Origin: Streptomyces yangpuensis
Lineage (GTDB): Bacteria > Actinomycetota > Actinomycetes > Streptomycetales > Streptomycetaceae
DNA: 64,000 bases
Assembly (NCBI RefSeq): GCF_001005295.1
Contig: NZ_LBMK01000009.1
Span: 124,264 to 188,263 of the forward strand
Direction of reading: 5' to 3'
Shown here: positions 1 through 7,154 of the stretch, piece after piece
How positions within the stretch are numbered: the first letter of the stretch is position 1
How the letters are laid out: every line of letters starts with the position of its first letter
Program-made: the position numbers and the translations under genes
The notes under the pieces: generated by a model
What the model saw: the letters and a program-made list of their open reading frames with translations, nothing else
Database searches by the model: none
Told to the model about the DNA's origin: nothing

Positions 1-2
1 GA

Positions 3-53
3 CGCGACGAAGGAGCGCCCTTGACGGACCGGCACGACACGGAGAGACGATGA
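3..53 (+). CDS. Possible C-terminal tail of a gene entering from the left edge
   Basis: Frame 3 is open from the window edge to a TGA at 51-53 and reads RDEGALTDRHDTERR. Only 16 codons are visible, so neither the family nor the reality of the gene can be judged. The stop overlaps an ATG at 50-52 (ATGA). That ATG has a GGAGAG six bases upstream and opens an 11-codon frame ending at 85, which could be a coupled leader-type peptide or chance. The rest of 86-152 shows no gene. Confidence 0.2.
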   Translation, partial: RDEGAPLTDRHDTERR

Positions 54-152
54 GACTGACGGGAAACCCCCATACGCGTCACTGACCAAGGCCCAAACGG
101 CTCCCGCCCCCACCCCACCGCCCCGCCTCACACCCTGCGCCAGCGTCGTCCT

Positions 153-1586
153 TTACGCCGGCGGCGCGCCGCGCAGGTGGCGCAGCAGCCTCTCCAGGGC
201 GGCCCAGCTTTCAGCCGTCTCGGCGTCGCCGAGTGCGTAGTAGAAGCCCGGCCGGGCCTTCGGGCCCAGTTGCACCGGGGCTACCTTGAGCGGCGTCCTG
301 CTCGCGGTGTCCCGCCCCGCCTCCTGGACCTCCGCCGGGCCGAGTACGAAGGCGTACGGCAGCGGCGGGTGCTCGTAGTGGGGCGGGGCGCTCAGGTCCC
401 GGCGGGCTTCGCGCAGCTGGCAGAGCATGGTCTTGAGCCCGTACCGGGTCACCAGCTCCTCTGCCAGCCCCGGAAGGGCCGCAAACGGTATCTCCTCGCC
501 CTGGCCGTAGCCCAGGGTGAGGGTGATGTCCTCCTCCACCCCCTCCGGGGTGCGGATCACGCGGAGTGTGGCGACGGCGGGCCGGTCCGGCGTGCCGACG
601 ACAACGGTCCAGGTGGAGCGTGGGGCCCGCTCGTAGGCCAGCTCGGTCAGCTGGCGCCGCGACCACTTCAGGCCTGCGGGCTCGGAGGTCCCCCAGCCGG
701 CCGGCGGGCCACCTGTCAGCGCCTGCCAGGCGGCTTCGAGCGCGCCGCCGAGGACGAGGTCCGCCGTGGGGCGGTGCAGGGTACGGAAGGAGACGCTGAG
801 CTGGCGCTCACCGGTGGGTCCGGCCGCGGACTCCCTGAAGGCCTGCGCCACCGGCGTCTCGCCGTTCTCGCCCCGGGCAGGGGCGAAGGCGTCGTCCTGC
901 CAGGTCAGTACGGCGCCCGTGAGCCCGTCGTAGTAGCCGCACCGCTCGTCCTGCACCACCCAGCGGGCGGGCATGGACTGCAGCAGCAGGCGGGTGGGCG
1001 TGGAGAGGCGGCAGTGCGGCGGGGTGACGATCTGCAGGGACCGGTCGCTCTCCACGGTGGCCCGCAGCACCTCGGAGAGCCAGCTCGTCATGGGGACGAC
1101 GGGGCGGTCCTGGAGGACGACGGCGGCCTTGTCGGTGAGCATGTCCACGGCCGGCTGGGCGGCGGCGGGCGCCGGTACGGCGGTGATGCCGGACACGTCG
1201 ACCGGGCGGGCCGCGCCGACGGTGCCTGGGGCGTCCGGCGGCCAGACCCGCCCGCCCAGGAGCATGGTCAGCCGGGCCGCGAAGGCCCCGGCGAGCTGCT
1301 CGGCCTGCGGCACGCCCGCGGCGGCGCGCGCCTCGACCCACCACGCCGGGCCGTCGCCCGACAGCTCGGCTCCCGGCCCCAGCAGCCGGACCGCCTCGCC
1401 CGGCACCTGGAGCATCAGCGGGACCTCGATCGAGACGAGCGGCCGGCCCTCGCCATCGCACAGTTGCACCACGGCGCCGTCGCCAGCGGAATCGACCAGC
1501 AGGTCCGGTCCGCCCGCGAGCAGGCCCGCCAGGACGCTCAGCGCGTCCGGCATGCGCTCGGTGAGCGCGATCACGTCCTTGGTCAT
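153..1586 (-). CDS. DUF6177 family protein, type VII secretion-associated
   Basis: The 477-residue protein matches my recollection of the Streptomyces DUF6177 family, including its opening MTKDVIALTERMPD. Members are soluble, have no assigned activity and recur beside WXG100/ESX (type VII) secretion genes. There is no signal peptide or membrane segment. The start is ATG at 1586, with AAGGAA seven bases upstream. It is the last gene of the leftward toxin-containing set and lies 21 bases after the preceding stop. Codon use is normal high GC3, unlike the toxin tip and immunity candidates. An accessory or chaperone-like role in effector export is only an inference from context. Confidence 0.75.
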   Translation of the reverse strand: MTKDVIALTERMPDALSVLAGLLAGGPDLLVDSAGDGAVVQLCDGEGRPLVSIEVPLMLQVPGEAVRLLGPGAELSGDGPAWWVEARAAAGVPQAEQLAGAFAARLTMLLGGRVWPPDAPGTVGAARPVDVSGITAVPAPAAAQPAVDMLTDKAAVVLQDRPVVPMTSWLSEVLRATVESDRSLQIVTPPHCRLSTPTRLLLQSMPARWVVQDERCGYYDGLTGAVLTWQDDAFAPARGENGETPVAQAFRESAAGPTGERQLSVSFRTLHRPTADLVLGGALEAAWQALTGGPPAGWGTSEPAGLKWSRRQLTELAYERAPRSTWTVVVGTPDRPAVATLRVIRTPEGVEEDITLTLGYGQGEEIPFAALPGLAEELVTRYGLKTMLCQLREARRDLSAPPHYEHPPLPYAFVLGPAEVQEAGRDTASRTPLKVAPVQLGPKARPGFYYALGDAETAESWAALERLLRHLRGAPPA

Positions 1587-1607
1587 GCCGTGTTCCTTGT
1601 CGTCATC

Positions 1608-2402
1608 TCACTCGTGCCACTCATGTCGCTCGTATATTTCTCTCAGTGCCTCGCGGGCCTCCGCGCGCACTCGTTCGTCTCCGAAGGTCAGCAGGTACTC
1701 GCCGAACCGGCGGCCTTCCGGGCCCCGCGCACGGGAGACGATGGGGACGGCATGGATCAGCGCTCGCGGGGAGCGGCTGACGTCGAGCACGCTCATGGCC
1801 GACGCCACGCCCAGGCACCCGTCGACCGTGGAAACACCGGACGCCAGGTCCACCAGCTGTGTGGGCAGGTCGAACGAGCGCTTCTCACCCGCCGCCAGTG
1901 ACCGCACGCCCCGGCCGATGACGTCCCTGACGTCGTCCAGCAGCACCCCGAGCGTGCTCCTGTCGAACAACTCGCCCAGCTTGTCCTCGAAGTACTCGCT
2001 GTCGGCGATCCGCACCAGCGCGCGGGCGGCGTGCAGCCGAAGGGGCTCGGTTCCCTTCTCCCGTGTCAGGTCCCGCTCGGCGACGGCATCCGCGAGCTGC
2101 GCGAACGTGTTGTCCACGGAGAACTTCCGGTCGATCGAGATGCCGTACCAGGCAGCCCTCCTGGGATCCGCAGCGGCACGGACCACCGCCTCGTAGCCCG
2201 CCGCCTCGCCCCAGGTCGTCAGCACCACGCACGCCAGGAATCGCTCGATCTCGGACGGGCCTGGACCGTTCATCAAGGCGACGAGGCCGGGAACACGGTT
2301 CAGGTGACGGGGACTTTCGAACGCGTCGTAGATGACGTCATGGATGTCGTCCGTCGGTCGTCCGTCGAAATCCGTACCGAGCAATGGGTCATATCCCTGC
2401 AC
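1608..2402 (-). CDS. Orphan alpha-helical protein in toxin/immunity cluster
   Basis: I do not recognise the family of this 264-residue soluble protein. It is rich in predicted helix (several LxxLA and RALVRIAD-type segments) and ends in a charged tail. The chosen start is GTG at 2402, nine bases after a strong GGAGG. An alternative GTG at 2438 overlaps the previous stop (TAGTG) but has a poorer ribosome site. It lies between an orphan 210-aa gene and the DUF6177 gene, so it may be a further immunity protein or a remnant partner of another effector. No catalytic motif is evident. Confidence 0.65.
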   Translation of the reverse strand: MQGYDPLLGTDFDGRPTDDIHDVIYDAFESPRHLNRVPGLVALMNGPGPSEIERFLACVVLTTWGEAAGYEAVVRAAADPRRAAWYGISIDRKFSVDNTFAQLADAVAERDLTREKGTEPLRLHAARALVRIADSEYFEDKLGELFDRSTLGVLLDDVRDVIGRGVRSLAAGEKRSFDLPTQLVDLASGVSTVDGCLGVASAMSVLDVSRSPRALIHAVPIVSRARGPEGRRFGEYLLTFGDERVRAEAREALREIYERHEWHE

Positions 2403-2437
2403 GGTCCGGCGCCTCCTCTCGCCGAATGCGTCGCCCA

Positions 2438-3070
2438 CTAGCCGAGTAGGGCACCGGACACGTCCGGTCCCAGCCCGTCGATGATGTCGGGAGCCTTCAG
2501 GCCGTAACCCTCGGCGCATCCGTAGTACGTCGGCTCGCCGGGCTCCGCCGCGACGCCGAGTACTTGCTCGATCTCCCGCAGGGCGGCGGCGAGCCGGGGC
2601 GCGTTGTTGGCGTGGATGCGCGGCTGCGGCCGGCCCTGGAAATCGCATTGCGCCCAGACGTCGTGGTGCACGGACAGTTCGACCCAGACATCCGTTTCGT
2701 CGGGCGCCAGAAAGAGTTCCACCAGCCGGTCCTCGCGGTGGCGTTCACCGTCCGCGTCGAACCAGGCTCCCGATCCCAGCAATATGATCGAGCTGATTCG
2801 CGCCTGCGGATGAAATGAACGGAGCCGATCCGGCAATGCCGGGCCGGCGATCGCACTCGGGCTGACGCTCAGGCAGCTATCGCCCGCGAGGCCCCTTCTG
2901 GCGGCGTGACGCCAGGACCACCCGATTGAATGCGGCTCCAGCAGATCGTGCTTCTCGAGCACCGCGCTCATGCGCGCCGCAGCGTTGAGCGCGAACTCCA
3001 GATCGGGACCCGTCACATCATCCAGGATCCAGGTCCACGATCCGCTCTCCTGGGGAGCACGCATCAACAT
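2438..3070 (-). CDS. Orphan protein, candidate immunity gene
   Basis: The family of this 210-residue protein is not recognised. It is soluble, acidic and tryptophan-rich near the N terminus, and its middle section is a likely beta-rich stretch (SSIILLGSGAWFDADG). It follows the 178-aa gene by 15 bases, with GGAGAG upstream of the ATG at 3070; a second ATG two codons later is equally possible. Part of it (about 2700-3060) has lower GC than the housekeeping genes. Its position after a type VII toxin suggests an immunity or duplicated-immunity role, but this is inference only. Confidence 0.6.
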   Translation of the reverse strand: MLMRAPQESGSWTWILDDVTGPDLEFALNAAARMSAVLEKHDLLEPHSIGWSWRHAARRGLAGDSCLSVSPSAIAGPALPDRLRSFHPQARISSIILLGSGAWFDADGERHREDRLVELFLAPDETDVWVELSVHHDVWAQCDFQGRPQPRIHANNAPRLAAALREIEQVLGVAAEPGEPTYYGCAEGYGLKAPDIIDGLGPDVSGALLG

Positions 3071-3085
3071 GGCCGGCCAACTCTC

Positions 3086-3622
3086 CTACGTCGGGGCAGC
3101 ACATGCTGCCGGGATATCTGACGACCGGGCCAACAGAGCTTTGGCGCGGCCGAGGAGGTCACTGTCCTCCACCTCCGCACACTGCGCCTCGACATCAGTG
3201 ACGATCCGCCGCAGAAGCTTCGCCCACTCTCCGATGAATTCCTCCGTGAGGACCAAGACATCGCCCCGCTCCGCGAGCAGCGACTCGTAGTTGCCGAGCG
3301 TGCTGTGCCAGCACGCCCGGATCCTCAGTGAATCGCCCTCGCGGACGATCACCCACTCGGCCGAGAACGTGTCCGACCCCCAGAAGACCTGGGCGTCCGA
3401 GAATCCCGGGCGTCCTACCTCCTCAAGGAGGGGCACGAGGTCATCAAGCAGGACGGCAAGGTCATTGCGGTAAGACAGCCGCACCGGCACCAGATTCCAC
3501 ACAAGGATGGCGTCCTCGGTCCCGGAGGCGTACATCCCACCGACCGCGTCGGCCAGGTCAGCGGCGCACCGGCACTCCCGAACGGCCGGGCGGCCCGCCT
3601 GGATCGCAAAACTCGACGCCAT
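3086..3622 (-). CDS. Small orphan protein, candidate immunity gene
   Basis: This is a 178-residue soluble acidic protein of unknown family. A pair of Trp-containing strands (VFWGSDTFSAEWVIVREGD) is followed by a helical C-terminal third. The start chosen is ATG at 3622, four bases after the stop of the upstream 95-aa gene. A start at 3661 would overlap that gene by 35 bases. The reduced GC and position two genes downstream of a polymorphic toxin fit a cognate or spare immunity protein. It could equally be an effector-export accessory. Confidence 0.65.
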   Translation of the reverse strand: MASSFAIQAGRPAVRECRCAADLADAVGGMYASGTEDAILVWNLVPVRLSYRNDLAVLLDDLVPLLEEVGRPGFSDAQVFWGSDTFSAEWVIVREGDSLRIRACWHSTLGNYESLLAERGDVLVLTEEFIGEWAKLLRRIVTDVEAQCAEVEDSDLLGRAKALLARSSDIPAACAAPT

Positions 3623-3626
3623 GTGG

Positions 3627-3914
3627 TCACCCAGGCGGCATCGGCTGTTCCGGCGCCTCATTGAAAAGGTAATCGTACATCGCCTGAAGGTAAGACCGGA
3701 GGGTCTCCCTGTCGGGAAATTCGATATCGGTCAGCCGCTCATATTCAGCCGGCCCGAATTCCTCGTCCGCCAGGGCCCGGGCAAACCCCATACGGACCGC
3801 TTCGACAAAAGAATCATTGAATCCCATCAGCGTGGGCCTGAGATATCCACTCGTATCATAACCCTCCACCATATTGAGATACCCCTTGACAAAGCGCTCA
3901 AATCGCTCGTCCAC
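3627..3914 (-). CDS. Putative cognate immunity protein of the type VII toxin
   Basis: This 95-residue helical, acidic protein begins at GTG 3914, five bases after GAGGAG and only 12 bases downstream of the toxin stop. Immunity genes of polymorphic toxins typically sit directly 3' of the toxin, are small and acidic, and share its unusual composition. All three hold here, and the GC is clearly below that of the flanking genes. I do not recognise a named immunity family. Loss of function should be tolerated only if the toxin is inactive. Confidence 0.65.
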   Translation of the reverse strand: MDERFERFVKGYLNMVEGYDTSGYLRPTLMGFNDSFVEAVRMGFARALADEEFGPAEYERLTDIEFPDRETLRSYLQAMYDYLFNEAPEQPMPPG

Positions 3915-3926
3915 TGAACTCCTCTT

Positions 3927-6278
3927 TTACGGGTGACGGCCGGGTGCCGGGTTGGCGAACATGGTATGCAGGGTCAATTTGCCATCGTGGAGGCGGTAGA
4001 CCGGAACGATCGATCCGCCTTCGAAGTCAACCGACTTGAACTCGGAGAGATTATTGGGGTCGCGATAATATCCGGTGAATCGATCCTCAGCTTTCGACCC
4101 CAAGACGTCCTCGATGGATGCGTCTTTCGGCATCTCCCCGGTTCGCGCGAACTCGTCGCGAAAATATGCGTCCGCTCGCACCATGTCTTCCGCATGATCA
4201 AATCGAGTGGCGTAAGGGCCGACGCGGTGGACGCCACCGTGCACGCCGTCCACCGTCTCTCCGGTCAGCGGGTCGATGTTGTTTTCGGACTTGAGCAACC
4301 CCGGATAGTTCGAGTTCGGTCCGTACACCTTCGGCACCCCGTTGTCGTCGCGGAGTACCGTACCAAGGCGGTCGATCAATGCCTGGTCGGCAGGGTAGAG
4401 ATGACGGCCTGGCGCATGCCCCTCGCCGCCCTGCCTGTCGTCCAGGTCCTTGATGCGTTCGTCGACCACCTTGGGGTCCATCGGCTGGTCGCCCGCCCCG
4501 CCGGTCGAAGCGTCCGGGGCATCGCCCTGGCCGCCTCCGTCACCGGAGTTGCCCGAGGTGTCGTGGCCGCCGGCGTCACCCTGGTGCGGAACGCCTGAGC
4601 CGTCGCCGTGGTGCGGGCCGGTCGAGCCGCCACCCGAGCCGTCGCCGCCCGTCGTGGCCGTGTCGCCGTGCGAGGCGGTACCGCCACCTGTCGTGTGGGG
4701 GGCGGTATGTGCCCCTGCTCCCCCGCCGCCGCCCGGCGTGGTGTGGCTGTTGTGGGCCGTGTTGTGGCCCGTGCCGCCGGGGGTGTGGGATGCCGAGCCG
4801 CCGACGGAGTGGTTGCTGCCACCCGGGGCGTGGGATCCGCCGGTCGCGTGGGCAGGGCCCGTCGGGTGGCCCGTGGAGTTCTCCGCTCGGCTGGGGCCGC
4901 CCGCGCCTTCGAGGACGCGTTCCCTGGCCGGGGCAGGCTCATGGGTGTTGGGCAGGTCGTCCTTGTGCGGCTCCCGGACGGGCTCGGTGTCGGGGACGAC
5001 GTTGCCGTGCTCGTCGCGGATGGTGCCGTCGTGGCCGACGACACGCTTCTTGCCCTGCGGGTCGGTGTACTCGTAGCCGGGGGGCGCGGTCGTGTCGGCC
5101 GGGTGGGGGGAGGCTCCGCCGGGCATGTTGCGGGCCATGTCGTCCACGCCCGCCCTGCTCGCCTTCAGGCCCTCCATGAAGTCGCCGACCTTGATCTTGG
5201 TGACGCTCGCGGCCTTGCCGAGGTAGCTCATCGGGTCGACGAGCACGCCTGCCTTGCCCACCACGGTCGCGATCTCCGAGCCCACGCCCAGTTTCCCGGC
5301 CCGGCCGAGCTTGAGGGCCGAACCGGCGCCGAGCGTCAGGACGTTGAACAGCACCGTCCCGCCCGCCCGTGCGGGATCCTTGCCCCACTCGTCCCACGCG
5401 ACCAGCGACTTGCCGAAGTTGCGCAGGGCCGCCTTGTTCTTCTCGCGGACGCTGTGGTCCGCCGGGCCGAGCATCTTGTCCATCGCCCAGTCCCACGGCG
5501 TGAGGAGGTAGCCGCTGACACCCTGGAAGACGTCACCGATGCCCGACCAGGTCTCCTTGAGGGTGTCCATGTCGAACACGTTGACCATGTTGCCGAGGCC
5601 CTTGAGGGTGCCCCAGACTCCGTCGACGAAGAAGCCCTTCAGGCCGCTGCCGACGTTGTCCTTCGTCCACTCCCACGCCGCGCGCAGACCCGTGTACTCG
5701 CGCTCGTCGGCCGTACCCCAAGGCGTCTCCTTGGCGTCCTTGACGTCGCTCGCCTTGAAGCCGTACATGCCGGCCTTGTGGGAACCGTCGTCGACGACGA
5801 AGTGCGTGCCGCCCACCAGGCTGGTGATCTTGTTGGCCGCGTCGCGCTCGACGCCCTGGAACGCCACCCAGGTCACGCCGACCTCGCGGACGAGGCGCGC
5901 GTTCTCGTCGATCTTGCCCTGGTCCTGCTGCCAGTCCTCGTCGTCCTTGTTGTCCGCGACGAACTTCTCCGCGTCGATGCGGAGTTGCTTCATCTTGTCC
6001 ACCAGCGGACGGGCGCTCGACGCGAAACCCGTCAGCGCCCCGCTGACGGACTCCAGCTTCGTCGCGAAGGCATCCGCCTTGTCCCGCACGGGAATCGTCG
6101 AGTTGAGCAACTCCTCCTGCTCGGGGGCGTCATAGACCGGGTCCAGCGCCTGGAAGGCGTTGTGCACGTCCCTGCCGGTGCCGCGGATGCCGGAGGCGGT
6201 CGTCTTGAGCGCGGCCGCGTGCGTCTCCAGGGTGTCCAGGTTGCCGGTGAAGGTCGGTATCTTCCCGACGTCGATCAC
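3927..6278 (-). CDS. Type VII-secreted polymorphic toxin, unknown C-terminal domain
   Basis: This 783-residue protein is laid out as a polymorphic toxin. Residues 1-130 are a helical WXG/LXG-like export region (TFTGNLDTLETHAAALK, then a helix pair ending near VDKMKQLRID). Residues 190-290 are a Trp-rich segment common in Streptomyces effectors (GVWGTLKGLGNMVNVFD). About 390-600 is a disordered linker dominated by Gly, His, Ser and Thr. About 600-783 is the toxin tip, which contains GVHRVGPYATRFDHAEDMVR, ADAYFRDEF and a terminal strand pair. I do not recognise the tip domain; His, Asp and Arg residues in it could be catalytic. Codon bias falls toward average GC in the tip. Its ATG overlaps the DUF6507 stop (ATGA), so the two are coupled. 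There is no Sec signal peptide. Confidence 0.8.
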   Translation of the reverse strand: MIDVGKIPTFTGNLDTLETHAAALKTTASGIRGTGRDVHNAFQALDPVYDAPEQEELLNSTIPVRDKADAFATKLESVSGALTGFASSARPLVDKMKQLRIDAEKFVADNKDDEDWQQDQGKIDENARLVREVGVTWVAFQGVERDAANKITSLVGGTHFVVDDGSHKAGMYGFKASDVKDAKETPWGTADEREYTGLRAAWEWTKDNVGSGLKGFFVDGVWGTLKGLGNMVNVFDMDTLKETWSGIGDVFQGVSGYLLTPWDWAMDKMLGPADHSVREKNKAALRNFGKSLVAWDEWGKDPARAGGTVLFNVLTLGAGSALKLGRAGKLGVGSEIATVVGKAGVLVDPMSYLGKAASVTKIKVGDFMEGLKASRAGVDDMARNMPGGASPHPADTTAPPGYEYTDPQGKKRVVGHDGTIRDEHGNVVPDTEPVREPHKDDLPNTHEPAPARERVLEGAGGPSRAENSTGHPTGPAHATGGSHAPGGSNHSVGGSASHTPGGTGHNTAHNSHTTPGGGGGAGAHTAPHTTGGGTASHGDTATTGGDGSGGGSTGPHHGDGSGVPHQGDAGGHDTSGNSGDGGGQGDAPDASTGGAGDQPMDPKVVDERIKDLDDRQGGEGHAPGRHLYPADQALIDRLGTVLRDDNGVPKVYGPNSNYPGLLKSENNIDPLTGETVDGVHGGVHRVGPYATRFDHAEDMVRADAYFRDEFARTGEMPKDASIEDVLGSKAEDRFTGYYRDPNNLSEFKSVDFEGGSIVPVYRLHDGKLTLHTMFANPAPGRHP

Positions 6279-6658
6279 TTCTTGGGACCCTTCAGCTCTT
6301 CCGCGGTCGGAGCCTTGGAGTACTCCTCCTGCTTGTTCTTCGCCATCTGCAGGTCGCCCTTGACGTACTCCTCGGTGGCCAGGCGCGCACCGGTGATGGA
6401 CTTGCCCGTCCGGACGGGAAGGAACTTCAGGTCGTTTTCCGTTCGCTGCTGAAACTCAAGCAATGCCTGGGCCACAGGGCCGAACGCGCCCTCCTTGGGC
6501 AGCTCGGTCCCGCCCAGCACCATCGTGCCCGCCCACGTCGCGGCGCCGACCAGGCCGTCGCTGTACGACGTGAACTCTTCCTCGAACTTGCTGCCCGCTT
6601 CGGCGGTTTTGTTCAGTACGCCTCGGACGCCGGCTGGCTTGATGTCCCACGTAGACAC
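6275..6658 (-). CDS. DUF6507 family protein, WXG100-like partner
   Basis: This 127-residue helical protein opens MSTWDIKPAGVRGVLNKT and matches the DUF6507 family as I know it from Streptomyces. Length and helix-turn-helix hairpin pattern resemble WXG100/ESX substrates that travel as a heterodimer with a larger effector. It starts at GTG 6658 behind a GGGGGA site and ends in a four-base overlap with the toxin gene. A chaperone or co-secreted partner role for the toxin is therefore likely. No ATPase or EccC component lies in this window, so export would depend on a secretion locus elsewhere. Confidence 0.75.
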   Translation of the reverse strand: MSTWDIKPAGVRGVLNKTAEAGSKFEEEFTSYSDGLVGAATWAGTMVLGGTELPKEGAFGPVAQALLEFQQRTENDLKFLPVRTGKSITGARLATEEYVKGDLQMAKNKQEEYSKAPTAEELKGPKK

Positions 6659-6742
6659 GTTGTCCCCCGTTCCTCACAACGCTTCTCTCCAGTGCCCCGA
6701 CGCCGGGCAACGGCATCGCCGCCCACCCGCACAGGTGATCCA

Positions 6743-6772
6743 TTTCTATCAACCCGGCATTGCTGTCTGCAA
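6743..6772 (-). promoter_or_regulatory. Candidate promoter for the toxin gene set
   Basis: On the minus strand, TTGCAG (6772-6767) and TAGAAA (6748-6743) lie 18 bases apart in an unusually AT-rich pocket about 90 bases before the DUF6507 start. This is a fair sigma-70-type match, with no experimental support. Confidence 0.3.
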
Positions 6773-6851
6773 AGTGAATGAGGGTCATCCGGTCCTGTCG
6801 GCCATCCCTGGCACGGAGTTGTGACCGAGCATGGAACGACCCCACGCCGAT

Positions 6852-7034
6852 TCACGACCCCGGCAGTTCAGGGTGCGCGGTCCCCTTCCGCTGCGTGCCG
6901 GGGTCCGCGAGGACCGCCTCCGCGGCGGCCTGCACTCCGGCCTCGGAGTCGGCGGCGAGCCGGCGTAGGAAGACCCGGTGCTCGGGCAGGTAGCAGGTGG
7001 CGGCCGGCTCGTCCGCCAGTACGGGGGAAAGGGG
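6852..7034 (-). pseudogene. C-terminal remnant of an unidentified gene
   Basis: The minus-strand frame from 7034 to a TGA at 6852 reads VLADEPAATCYLPEHRVFLR and on to HPELPGS. About nine in ten of its codons end in G or C, which is the Streptomyces coding signature. No usable start is present: an in-frame TAG lies at 7037-7035, and the only internal GTG is halfway through. It therefore looks like the last 57-odd codons of a truncated gene. The family is not recognised. The rest of 6659-7154 holds only the promoter candidate and the rsmB terminator. Confidence 0.4.
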
Positions 7035-7091
7035 CTATGGCGTCGGTCTGCCGGCGCCCACTGACAGGGTCACGACAGCGCGTGGATACGG

Positions 7092-7126
7092 GACGCCCCC
7101 GCGACGGACGTCGTCGCGGGGGCGTC
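7092..7126 (-). terminator. rsmB terminator hairpin
   Basis: A perfect 15-bp stem (7092-7106 with 7112-7126) and a five-base loop lie 29 bases past the rsmB stop. There is no U-tract, as is usual in Streptomyces. Confidence 0.7.
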
Positions 7127-7154
7127 GGGCCGTACGGCGCGGGGCCGGGCGCGG

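Noticed and set aside
4608..6452. Rightward 614-codon open frame opposite the toxin gene
   Set aside because: Shadow of the effector N terminus and linker; no start context or motifs.
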